34,756 bases of DNA from assembly GCA_038230775.1 (NCBI GenBank), contig JBBRMQ010000012.1, forward strand, positions 1 to 34,756, in the 5' to 3' direction. Both the position numbers and the translations under genes were made by a program. Positions within the stretch are counted from its first letter, which is position 1; every line of letters starts with the position of its first letter. Source of the DNA: JBBRMQ01 sp038230775 (GTDB taxonomy: Bacteria > Acidobacteriota > Thermoanaerobaculia > Gp7-AA8). Of the stretch, positions 8,627-15,801 are shown one piece after another. The notes beneath the pieces are model-generated. The model saw only the letters and a list, made by a program, of their open reading frames with translations, was not told where the DNA came from and searched no databases.

Positions 8627-8649
8627 GCGGCGACTATAATCCGCGGCCC
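8627..8649. promoter_or_regulatory. Second 23-bp divergent promoter with overlapping -10 hexamers
   Basis: TATAAT (plus, 8635-8640) and TATAGT (minus, 8638-8633) share four bases. The offset and distances to the two start codons (9 nt on the plus side, 6 nt on the minus side) are the same as at 2952-2974. The plus-strand hexamer is a perfect consensus. Confidence 0.6.
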
Positions 8650-9501
8650 ATGCGCGTATTTGTTACAGGTGCAACTGGCTACATCGGCGGCGCGGTCGCA
8701 GGCGCCTTACGCAAACACGGTCACGAAGTCACGGCGCTCGTGCGCCCCGAGTCCGATGACGGATCGCTTCGTGCCGATGGGATCTTCATCGTCTCCGGCG
8801 ACCTCGGCTCCATCCCCGGCCTGCGCGACACCATCGCAAAGCACGATGCGATCGTGCACACGGCATTCTCGTCGAAGGATCCGGTCGAAAGCGATCGAAA
8901 GGCTGTCGAGGTGTTCGCCTCCCTCGATGCCTTCTTTCTGTTCACGTCCGGCGTCTGGGTTCTGGGCTCGGGAAAGAGCGACGAAGACAAAAAGGTGAAT
9001 CCGATTCCGATGGTCGCCTGGCGCCCGGCGCACGAGCAGAAAGCGCTGGCGAACGGGCACGGCGCGGTGGTGCGACCGGGGTGCGTGTATGGGGCGAATC
9101 AGAGCCTTCTGGCGGCGTGGTTCGCTGCGGCGGAGCAGAAGAAACCCATCTCGATCGTCGGCGACGGCAAGAACCGGTGGGCGATGGTGAACCTCCACGA
9201 CCTGGCCGACTGCTACGTGCGCATCGTCGAGCAACGTGCGACCGGAATCTTTCACGGAGTGGACGACTCGCGTGACTCGCTCAATGATGTCGCGAAGGCC
9301 ATCGCGCCGTCCGGCACGATCGAGCATGTTCCGGCGGACGCAGCAAGGCAGAAGATGGGTCCGTTCGTCGATGCGCTGATTCTCGATCAGGATGTCTCGA
9401 GCGTGAAAACGCGCCAGGTACTGGGATGGAAGCCCAGCCGGACATTTGTCAATTCAGTTGACGAACAGTGGCGGGAGTGGCGCACCGGCGTGTCATCCTG
9501 A
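8650..9501 (+). CDS. NAD(P)-binding epimerase/dehydratase-like protein (atypical SDR)
   Basis: A 283-residue Rossmann-fold protein with GATGYIG at residues 7-13. This matches extended/atypical short-chain dehydrogenases that act on nucleotide sugars or related substrates. The usual catalytic Tyr-x-x-x-Lys is not evident: the corresponding region reads AWRPAHEQKAL, with a Lys but no Tyr. It therefore probably belongs to the atypical SDRs and may not be a classical sugar epimerase. The downstream segments VVRPGCVYG and MVNLHDLADCY are typical of the family. The start is the ATG 9 nt after a consensus TATAAT, with a predicted leader of about 3 nt. The last codons and the TGA stop lie inside a palindromic repeat. 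Confidence 0.82.
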   Translation: MRVFVTGATGYIGGAVAGALRKHGHEVTALVRPESDDGSLRADGIFIVSGDLGSIPGLRDTIAKHDAIVHTAFSSKDPVESDRKAVEVFASLDAFFLFTSGVWVLGSGKSDEDKKVNPIPMVAWRPAHEQKALANGHGAVVRPGCVYGANQSLLAAWFAAAEQKKPISIVGDGKNRWAMVNLHDLADCYVRIVEQRATGIFHGVDDSRDSLNDVAKAIAPSGTIEHVPADAARQKMGPFVDALILDQDVSSVKTRQVLGWKPSRTFVNSVDEQWREWRTGVSS

Positions 9502-9573
9502 GCCGCGAAGACGGCGAAGGATCCCCTCCTCCCGTACTTGCGTGGGGGTTCCCTCGCTACGCTGGGGATGACA
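9491..9573. repeat. Diverged relative of the 90-bp palindrome carrying two stop codons
   Basis: TGTCAT...ATGACA ends match the 90-bp palindrome at 1851, and the right arm (TCCCTCGCTACGCTGGGGATGAC) is close to it, but the left arm and centre have diverged. The plus-strand epimerase stop (9499-9501) and the minus-strand hydrolase stop (9559-9557) both fall inside the arms. Confidence 0.7.
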
Positions 9574-10402
9574 CGAATGCCAGCAGCAGTTCGTTGACCC
9601 GATCGGGCTCGTCGGTCTGCACGAAGTGGCCGGCGGTCGGGATGCGCTCGATGCGAAGGTTCGGCACCCACTCATCGAAGCGTTCCGTTGTGGCGCGGCC
9701 GAACACCGGGTCGCCTTCGCCCCAGATCATGAGTGTCGGCAGTTCGATCGGCCGCAACACTGCGCGCGAGCTTTTCGATCGACGCACCGCCCGGTAATAA
9801 TTCGCCATGCCCGTGAGCGCTCCATCTTTACGCCACGCTTCGACGTACCGCGCGATGTCTTCTGGCGTGAAGCGTCCGCTCCGCGCGAGCAGCTGCCGCA
9901 GCGCGAGGAAGTTGAATTGCCTCATCGCGATCTCGGGCACGCCCGGTGGCTGGAAGAAGAGTTGATAGGAAAGACGCAGCTTCTGCGTGAGCGTGCGTTT
10001 CATCTCGCGGCCGAGGGGAGCGGGATGAGGCGCATTCATGATGACGAGCTTGGAGAGCACTTCCGGATGCAGCATCGCCGTGTACCAGGCGACGAAGGCG
10101 CCCCAGTCATGTCCGACGAGCGTGCAACGCGGCGCGACCTTCGTGATGAACTCCGCCATGACGCGCGCCATGGCGACCATCGAGTAATCGAGGACGTCCG
10201 CCGGCTTCGAGGAATCGTTGTAGCCGGGAAGGTCTGGTGCGATGACGCGGAAGTGATTCGCAGCGAGGAAGGGAATCTGCTTGCGCCACGAAAACCAGAA
10301 TTCGGGGAAGCCGTGCAGCAGGACGACAGGCGGGCCGTCGCCGGCCTCCACATAGTGGATGGAGAGGCCGGCGACGTCCGCGAAACTGTCTTTCTGCGTC
10401 AA
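9557..10402 (-). CDS. Alpha/beta hydrolase, epoxide-hydrolase-like
   Basis: A 281-residue alpha/beta-hydrolase. The oxyanion motif HGFP is at residues 30-33, the nucleophile elbow GHDWG at 97-101 has Asp99 as nucleophile, a later acid is in WGEGDPVFG, and the catalytic His is in AGHFVQTDEP. An Asp nucleophile points to epoxide hydrolases or haloalkane dehalogenases; HGFPEFWFSWR favours epoxide hydrolase. The frame is open far upstream, but that part overlaps the previous gene. The best start is the TTG at 10402, which shares two bases with the upstream TGA stop (TTGA), implying translational coupling. It is the last gene of a three-gene minus-strand operon. Its final codons (VSSPA) are encoded by a palindromic repeat arm. 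Confidence 0.85.
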   Translation of the reverse strand: MTQKDSFADVAGLSIHYVEAGDGPPVVLLHGFPEFWFSWRKQIPFLAANHFRVIAPDLPGYNDSSKPADVLDYSMVAMARVMAEFITKVAPRCTLVGHDWGAFVAWYTAMLHPEVLSKLVIMNAPHPAPLGREMKRTLTQKLRLSYQLFFQPPGVPEIAMRQFNFLALRQLLARSGRFTPEDIARYVEAWRKDGALTGMANYYRAVRRSKSSRAVLRPIELPTLMIWGEGDPVFGRATTERFDEWVPNLRIERIPTAGHFVQTDEPDRVNELLLAFVSSPA

Positions 10403-10740
10403 TCTTTGTTCATCGCGCTGATCAGGAGACCGGCGCCCACGGCGAGAACGGCGACGCCCACGGCGACTTTGCCCGGATTTTCTTTCGCGAAGTCCTTCGC
10501 CTTGCTGCTTCCGCCCGCGAGGTATTCGCGCGCGGTGTTGAGGTACTGCTCCACATCCACGTTCTGGAACTGCGTCTTCAGGTTGTTGATCATGTCGTCG
10601 GTGATGCCGACCTTGCCGAGGAATTGTTCGAGACCGCGGTTGCCGGCATTGTATGACTGACCGCAATGCGCGCAGGTGTTGGCCCCGATCTCCGACGACG
10701 CCGGTGTGTTCATGCCGCTGTTGCCCATCGTTGTATCCAT
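10399..10740 (-). CDS. Small protein with CxxC and a C-terminal membrane segment
   Basis: A 113-residue protein of unknown function. It has one CAHC pair (Cys23, Cys26), an amphipathic middle part and a C-terminal Gly/Ala/Val-rich hydrophobic segment at about residues 90-108 preceded by KDFAKENPGK. That tail resembles the membrane end of the ElaB/YqjD/DUF883 proteins, which tether ribosomes or associate with the inner membrane. The similarity is by eye only and a metal site with a single CxxC would need a partner. Its ATG overlaps the TAA of the upstream gene by one base (TAATG) and its TGA overlaps the downstream TTG, so it is coupled on both sides. Confidence 0.75.
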   Translation of the reverse strand: MDTTMGNSGMNTPASSEIGANTCAHCGQSYNAGNRGLEQFLGKVGITDDMINNLKTQFQNVDVEQYLNTAREYLAGGSSKAKDFAKENPGKVAVGVAVLAVGAGLLISAMNKD

Positions 10741-11189
10741 TACTTGCTCCCTTTTGATTTGGGCCGCGATTCTCCCGGCTCGTACGTGCGTCCGTGCGTG
10801 CCGATGCGCGGATCGCCCGATTTGTTCGTCAGGCGGTCTTCGTCATTCCAACGGTCGGCCGCCGAATCCTGATCGCGTTGCCGCTCCGCGCCGCTGCTGC
10901 GGAACGAACCTTTGAGACTGGTCTGTGTCGGCGTGTACTCCGGGATCGCCGTGCTCGCCGGGATCGCCGGGGCCCCTTTCCTGGCGACGTCTTTCGTCGG
11001 GCGATGCTTGCGCGCCGTTGTCCTTCGGTTGCCGACGGCCGGGGGTGCGGGAGTTTTCGCGGCAGGCTTCGCGGCCGTTTTGGCATTCGCCGGCCGCAGC
11101 TTCGCCGTCACTTTCTTCGCAGTCTTCTTCACCGCGGCCGTGACGCGCGAGATGGTTTTCTTCGCTGATGAGGCTGCCCTTCGTGCCAT
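10740..11189 (-). CDS. Histone-H1-like basic protein
   Basis: A 149-residue protein whose first ~75 residues are Lys/Ala/Thr/Pro-rich repeats of the AAVKKTAKK and AKTAAKPAAK kind, as in bacterial histone-H1-like nucleoid proteins. The second half is polar and ends in a distinct segment (RWNDEDRLTNKSGDPRIGTHGRTYEPG). It probably binds DNA through charge and is disordered in solution. A good ribosome site (AAGGA, 8 nt before ATG) fixes the start. It heads the operon with the CxxC membrane protein and the hydrolase. Confidence 0.75.
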   Translation of the reverse strand: MARRAASSAKKTISRVTAAVKKTAKKVTAKLRPANAKTAAKPAAKTPAPPAVGNRRTTARKHRPTKDVARKGAPAIPASTAIPEYTPTQTSLKGSFRSSGAERQRDQDSAADRWNDEDRLTNKSGDPRIGTHGRTYEPGESRPKSKGSK

Positions 11190-11221
11190 TCAAAATTCCT
11201 TTCACGAAGGGTATTGCAAGA

Positions 11222-12463
11222 TCAGCGCGCAGATTTCCAGGTCACTCTCCAGATTTTTCCGGCGCCGTCATCGGTGACGAGAAGAGAGCCGTCCGCGAGC
11301 TGCAAGAGACCGACGGGGCGTCCCCACACGTTGCGCGCGTGAGGATCTGTGAGCCACCCGGCGAGAAAGTCGTCATAGCCTCCGGCGGGACGTCCGTTAC
11401 GAAACGGGATGCGGATGACCTTGTAGCCAGTGCGATCCGCACGGTTCCACGATCCATGCAGCGCCACGAATGCGCTGCCGCGGTATTCGGGCGGAAACAT
11501 CGAGCCGGTGTAGAAGACGATCCCGAGCGGCGCCGAGTGAGCTTGGATCAGGACGGAAGGGACGATGGCTTTGGCGGCGAGGTCCGTGCGCTCGCCCTTT
11601 CTTCGAGGATCGACGTGGGCGCCGAGATACGAATAGGGCCATCCGTAGAAGCCGCCGGGACGAACGTCGGTCGCGTAGTCCGGAACGAGCTCGTCGCCGA
11701 GGCCGTCGCGTTCGTTCACGGCGGTCCAGAGCGATCCGCTCTGAGGCTCCCACGCCATGCCGACGGGGTTGCGTAAGCCTGCGGCGAAGATGCGCTTGCC
11801 GGTTCCGTCAGGATTGAACTCGAGAATCGCCGCCCGCTCGGGAAGCTCGCCGGAGTTGACGTTGGATTCCGAGCCGACGCTGACGTACATCTTGCTGCCG
11901 TCGCGGTTGAAGAGAACGCCGCGCGTCGAGTGGCCGCCGGCAGGAAGAGGCGCGATGCGTTGCGCCGGGGCGGTCGCGCGCGTCTGGCCCGGGGTGTACG
12001 CGAAGCGCACGACGGCGTCTTCGTCGCCGACGTACAGCCAGCGATCGTGAATCGCGAGGCCGTACGGTTCATCGAGATGCGTGGCGTAGGTGTAACGCGA
12101 GTCGGGCACTCCGTCGTGATTGACGTCGCGCAGGATCGTGATGCGACCGGCGCCCGTCTCGGTGACGAACACGTCTCCGTTCGGCGCCAGGAGCACGTTG
12201 CGCGGATTGTCGAGATCCGACGCGTAGACGGCGACGTTGAATCCGGGAGGAACTCGCAGCGTCGCGCCCGGCGGTTGCGACGTCACGTGCGGCGGGTTGC
12301 CGGCGGACTTGCTCGCGAACGGAGGCGGAAGTGCATCGAGGTCGATGACGTGATGTTGCAGAAGGGCATCGGAAGCGATCGTGGGAAGGGAGGGAGCCTG
12401 CATCTCGGGGCTGCACGCGAGGACGATGACGAGACTGGCGGCGACTTTCTTCATCGGCTGCAT
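11222..12463 (-). CDS. Sorbosone-dehydrogenase-like beta-propeller lipoprotein
   Basis: A 413-residue protein (410 if it starts at the second Met, 12454). The signal peptide ends in a lipobox, VIVLAC, so it is probably an outer-membrane or periplasmic lipoprotein. The rest is a soluble glucose/L-sorbosone dehydrogenase-type six-bladed propeller, with motifs such as LDNPRNVLLAPNGDVFVTET, FAAGLRNPVGMAWEP, GGFYGWPYSYLG and ALHGSWNRADRTGYKV. Enzymes of this family oxidise sugars in the periplasm using PQQ; whether PQQ is bound here cannot be read from the sequence. No Shine-Dalgarno site is clear at either start. It is divergent from a small lipoprotein gene across 21 bp. Confidence 0.85.
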   Translation of the reverse strand: MQPMKKVAASLVIVLACSPEMQAPSLPTIASDALLQHHVIDLDALPPPFASKSAGNPPHVTSQPPGATLRVPPGFNVAVYASDLDNPRNVLLAPNGDVFVTETGAGRITILRDVNHDGVPDSRYTYATHLDEPYGLAIHDRWLYVGDEDAVVRFAYTPGQTRATAPAQRIAPLPAGGHSTRGVLFNRDGSKMYVSVGSESNVNSGELPERAAILEFNPDGTGKRIFAAGLRNPVGMAWEPQSGSLWTAVNERDGLGDELVPDYATDVRPGGFYGWPYSYLGAHVDPRRKGERTDLAAKAIVPSVLIQAHSAPLGIVFYTGSMFPPEYRGSAFVALHGSWNRADRTGYKVIRIPFRNGRPAGGYDDFLAGWLTDPHARNVWGRPVGLLQLADGSLLVTDDGAGKIWRVTWKSAR

Positions 12464-12484
12464 GCTACGCTCACGCTTGATCGT

Positions 12485-12862
12485 ATGAATGCAAGACCCA
12501 TCGCGATTCTGTCCATGGTTGCTGTGTCCTGCGCAGCACAGCGGACGCCACAATCAACTCCCGCCGCGCCGGCGGCGCCCTCGCCGCACGCGGCCGTTTC
12601 CGCCGCCGAAACGGTCGATCACTGGGGCGACTCGACGGAGACTGCCGTCGCGGTCCCGCGTGATGCGCCAGGCGAGGGCCTCAAGTTCGAGAATGACTGG
12701 ATCTTCGATCGGGTGGGCCGCTTTCGGCGGCTCAGCGTGGGAACGGGCAGCCTCAATGGGCGGCGATATGACGTGATCGAAGTGGAGACGCCGAAGGGCG
12801 ACAAGCACAAGTTCTACTTCGACATTACCGAGAACTGGAACGCCTGGAAGCCGCCGCAATGA
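12485..12862 (+). CDS. Small putative lipoprotein, unknown function
   Basis: A 125-residue protein with an N-terminal hydrophobic signal ending in AVSC, an acceptable but not ideal lipobox. A short Ala/Pro linker follows, then a compact C-terminal region (about residues 55-125) with alternating charged and aromatic residues and no motif I recognise. The ATG at 12485 is chosen because it begins a proper signal sequence; the open frame continues upstream only inside the antisense gene. It ends 2 bases before a hairpin terminator that it shares with the convergent EXORDIUM-like gene. Confidence 0.65.
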   Translation: MNARPIAILSMVAVSCAAQRTPQSTPAAPAAPSPHAAVSAAETVDHWGDSTETAVAVPRDAPGEGLKFENDWIFDRVGRFRRLSVGTGSLNGRRYDVIEVETPKGDKHKFYFDITENWNAWKPPQ

Positions 12863-12864
12863 AA

Positions 12865-12888
12865 AACGCCCCGGTTGCCCGGGGCGTT
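12865..12888 (-). terminator. Intrinsic terminator of the EXORDIUM-like gene
   Basis: A perfect 10-bp stem (AACGCCCCGG pairing with CCGGGGCGTT) has a 4-nt loop. On the minus strand the hairpin runs into a T-tract (12866-12862). On the plus strand only short T-rich sequence follows, so it works best for the minus-strand gene and may also slow the lipoprotein transcript. Confidence 0.85.
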
Positions 12889-12913
12889 CGTTCGAGATTT
12901 GTTTCCGCGATGA

Positions 12914-13735
12914 CTACTGCGTGACGCAGCCGGCCGCCGAGTTCGACCACTCGTACTGATAGCCGAAGCCGGTGGACTGATCGACGAACGGTGTTGGCGT
13001 CCAAGCGCACTTGTCGTCCGCCTCGCTGCCGCGGCGGTCATACCAGGCGTTGAGATCGGGGTCAGACGTCGCTTCGCGAGTCTCGTGAATCATGAAGTGA
13101 TTCGCGTTCTGCGTGTCGGAGAATCCGTTGCTCGAGCATCCGCTGCAGCTCGGATACGGCTCGATCGAATACTTGACGTCGTTCGCGCCGTCGGTGAAGT
13201 GGCCGTGATAGGCGCAGTACTGCAGCGCCGGACCACCGCAGGAGGTGCCGTTGCCGCTGGAGGAGTACGAATTGATCGGGATGAAGACTTCGTAGATCGT
13301 GCTCGCGTCTTCCACCCCGCCGAAGTACTTCTTCACCTCGGCCTGAACCAGAGCATCGGTGACGTTGGCAGGAGGCGTCGAGCCATCGAACTTGTCCTTG
13401 AGGTTGCCTCCCATGTCGGTCGGCGAGTTGGCTCCTGCGCTCCGGTACTGCGTGAGCATGCGGCTGTAGTTGTAGATCCCGCGATTGCGGAAATCCTGCA
13501 TCGCCGCCGTGTACGAGTCGCCGCTGGCGCCGAAGCCCCAGAAGATGCAGACCACTCTTGCCCCGGCGAGCACGGGGCCGCCGTGATCGATCAGGTTGCT
13601 GCCGCCTCCGCCGGGCTTTGCGTAACCGCGTACGGCGAACTTGTGGACGTTATCGCTGTTCAGCTCCGGTACGTTCTGTGCGAAAGCGGCTCCCGCGAAT
13701 GCCAGGGAAAATGAAACGGCTAACAGTTTCCTCAT
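12914..13735 (-). CDS. Secreted EXORDIUM-like (phosphate-induced protein 1 family) protein
   Basis: A 273-residue exported protein with a clear signal peptide (residues 1-19, cut after AAFA). The segments GGPVLAGARVVCIFWG, HFMIHETREATSDPDLNAWYD and the closing GYQYEWSNSAAGC match the layout of the EXORDIUM/PHI-1 family, known from plant cell walls and also found in bacteria. The His-Glu-x-x-Glu segment at residues 217-221 resembles a metallopeptidase helix but is not a standard HExxH. Several cysteines (for example CSGC) suggest disulphides. AGGAG 10 nt before the ATG sets the start. The bacterial role is unknown. Confidence 0.7.
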   Translation of the reverse strand: MRKLLAVSFSLAFAGAAFAQNVPELNSDNVHKFAVRGYAKPGGGGSNLIDHGGPVLAGARVVCIFWGFGASGDSYTAAMQDFRNRGIYNYSRMLTQYRSAGANSPTDMGGNLKDKFDGSTPPANVTDALVQAEVKKYFGGVEDASTIYEVFIPINSYSSSGNGTSCGGPALQYCAYHGHFTDGANDVKYSIEPYPSCSGCSSNGFSDTQNANHFMIHETREATSDPDLNAWYDRRGSEADDKCAWTPTPFVDQSTGFGYQYEWSNSAAGCVTQ

Positions 13736-13968
13736 TCAGTCTTTTCTCCTTGATTTCTCACGCATTTTTGTAGGGACGAATCCTTCCAACGTTAGCAACG
13801 CGGCTGCCAGCGGCTGTGCACGCAGTAAGCTATTCATTTGTAACGAGATGCGTCGATCTGGTGTCACGCGGTGGGTCAAGATTCAAACGTTTTCGCTTCT
13901 AATGGTGGGTCAGAATCCAGTTAGCTGGCTCAAATTTGGATCCACTTGGCGAGGCGCCAGAAGAAAAT
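13736..13968. other. Non-coding gap with three TGGGTCA/TGGCTCA direct repeats
   Basis: No gene is supported here. The part next to the EXORDIUM-like gene holds its leader. TGGGTCA at 13872 and 13906 and TGGCTCA at 13926, each followed by an AT-rich stretch (GATTCAA, GAATCCA, AATTTGG), look like degenerate repeats. Base composition is more AT-rich than the surroundings. They could be remains of a transposon end, but no transposase is present. Confidence 0.35.
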
Positions 13969-13989
13969 GCGCGGCTGAAGAGGCCGCGC
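13969..13989 (-). terminator. Terminator of the KaiC-type gene
   Basis: A 7-bp GC-rich stem (GCGCGGC pairing with GCCGCGC) with a 7-nt loop is followed on the minus strand by ATTTTCTTCT. It lies 26 bp after the stop codon at 14016-14018. Confidence 0.75.
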
Positions 13990-14015
13990 GTCAGAAGAAC
14001 TCCAAAGGTGTTCGT

Positions 14016-15719
14016 CTACCGGCGACCCGAGAGCGCCCGCTGCGTGAAGCCTTCCGTCGAATCGCCGGGCTTGTAGAGCGAGAAGCCGCGGCGGACGCGA
14101 GCCGGATCCAGCCGCTTGCCGAGTTTCTCATTGAGACGCGACTCGAAGCCCTTCACACCGTTCTGATCGGTGCCGGTGAGAATCGCGACGAACTCGCCGC
14201 CGCGGTTGTGGCAGACGATGTCTTCCTGCCGGCAGAGCTGTGCGAGCGAGCGATTCAGTTCCTGATCCTCGTCGTTGGCTTTGATCCAGTAGAGCGCAAA
14301 CGGCTGATCGAACTTCGAGACGGTATCGACGTTGCGCTGAAGGCGCTCGCTGAACTCCGGATCGAGTGAGAGCTGGTCGCCTTCGGATTGCATCATCGGA
14401 CCCTTGCGGGTCGAGGTGCTCTCGTTCGTGTTCATGAGCGACGACATCTCCTCGGGAGAGATCGTGCCCATGTGGCTGTCGCGCAGGTTGAGGCGGCGTC
14501 CGCTGCGGCGCACGAGAGCGTCGACGCGTGCGCGGAACTCCGCGGGAGTGAACGGCTCGGTGATGAAGTCGTCGGCGCCCGCGCGAAGGTACAGGACCTT
14601 GTCCGACTGCCGGTTGGACGACGGCGACAGGAACGCGATCGAGGAATGGGCGTTCTGCGCGAGATCGAGCACCGTACCCACCGCGGCGATCGAGCGAGAC
14701 GGTGTGACGAGGATCAGTCCCGGCTTCTCACGCTTCGCGCGCTCCACGCCGTCCTTGAGATCGGATTCCGCGTCAACCTTGTAGTCGCTGCCGAGCGATT
14801 CCTTCACCCGGCGAATCGTCTCCGGATTGGCGCCGAGAAGCAGGACGCTCCTGCTGGCGGAGCTGGCCTCTTCCCACGGTTGGGTGACGTCGGAGACTTT
14901 CTCGCCCTCTCCGCGATAGTTGATCAGGCCGCGCCCGTTCAGGATGCGGTAGTGCGCAGAGAGGTTGTCGTTGTTCGCGTACCTTAGCTTCGACAGCTTC
15001 ATGATGCGACCGTTGGTAAGCGCATCCAGCGACAGGTCGATGACTCCGAAAGCGTTCTGCTCCAGCTGCCGCGTGATCGGGTTCAGCTCCGGGTTGTCGC
15101 TGCTCGCGACGAGTAAGGTCGTCACCGGCAGATCTTCGAGCGCGTTGATCAGCGACTGCGTGATCGACAGGGCGAAGTGGCTGGAGTATGAGGTGTTGAT
15201 GAGCGTGTAGACGGGATCGATGACGAGACGGCGCGCGCCGATGCGCTTGATGACGTCGCCCAGCTCCTCGATGATCGCCATCACGTCCGCCGGACTCTCG
15301 ACCAGGTCGAAGTACCGGCTGCTTGGATTGAGGATCGTCAACTGGCCGCGCCGCACCGACTCCTCGATGGCAAAGCCGATCGATTTCGCCTGCGCGAGAA
15401 CGTTCTCCGGCTTCTGATCGGTGATGAGAATCGCCGGCTCCTGCAGCTCGAGGCCGCGCGTGATGTATTGCAGGCCTAACAGGCTCTTGCCGACGCCGCC
15501 TCTGCCGAGAACCAGATACACTTTGTTAGGCAGCAGGCCGCCTGCACCGTAATCGAGAAGATCGATTCCACTGATGATGCGGTCCGCGCTCTTGTCGCGC
15601 GCTTGTGAGCCGACTTCCTTTACCGGAGCGTCGAGTGGGAGAGCCATATCGGTTTTTCCCTGATTACGGTTCAATGCTGGCGAGGCTTGGTTTGATCGTG
15701 TGTCCGTCGATCCGTTCAT
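14016..15719 (-). CDS. KaiC/RadA-type ATPase fused to degenerate receiver and degenerate GGDEF domains
   Basis: A 567-residue cytosolic regulator in three parts. Residues ~45-270 are a KaiC-like RecA-fold ATPase with Walker A GRGGVGKS (72-79) and Walker B RRLVID (Asp168). Residues ~290-407 resemble a response-regulator receiver, but the phosphoacceptor strand reads LILVTPSRS, with no Asp, and the conserved Lys is Glu388 in ITEPF, so phosphorylation is unlikely. Residues ~450-540 look like a GGDEF domain whose signature is RGGEF (506-510), so cyclase activity is unlikely; it may only sense nucleotide or scaffold. The start is set by GAGGA 7 nt before the ATG. It follows two LCP genes and probably regulates the adjoining polysaccharide locus. 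Confidence 0.85.
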   Translation of the reverse strand: MNGSTDTRSNQASPALNRNQGKTDMALPLDAPVKEVGSQARDKSADRIISGIDLLDYGAGGLLPNKVYLVLGRGGVGKSLLGLQYITRGLELQEPAILITDQKPENVLAQAKSIGFAIEESVRRGQLTILNPSSRYFDLVESPADVMAIIEELGDVIKRIGARRLVIDPVYTLINTSYSSHFALSITQSLINALEDLPVTTLLVASSDNPELNPITRQLEQNAFGVIDLSLDALTNGRIMKLSKLRYANNDNLSAHYRILNGRGLINYRGEGEKVSDVTQPWEEASSASRSVLLLGANPETIRRVKESLGSDYKVDAESDLKDGVERAKREKPGLILVTPSRSIAAVGTVLDLAQNAHSSIAFLSPSSNRQSDKVLYLRAGADDFITEPFTPAEFRARVDALVRRSGRRLNLRDSHMGTISPEEMSSLMNTNESTSTRKGPMMQSEGDQLSLDPEFSERLQRNVDTVSKFDQPFALYWIKANDEDQELNRSLAQLCRQEDIVCHNRGGEFVAILTGTDQNGVKGFESRLNEKLGKRLDPARVRRGFSLYKPGDSTEGFTQRALSGRR

Positions 15720-15801
15720 CGTATTTCCTCAGTTGATTTCTCGTTTCCATCGGATAGCAGATAGCAACGTTTGCGCCAGACGATAACTGCCCCGGGCTCC
15801 C

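Noticed and set aside
14130..14360. Active diguanylate cyclase domain
   Set aside because: The signature is RGGEF rather than GGDEF, so a metal-binding and substrate residue is missing; I describe the domain as degenerate.
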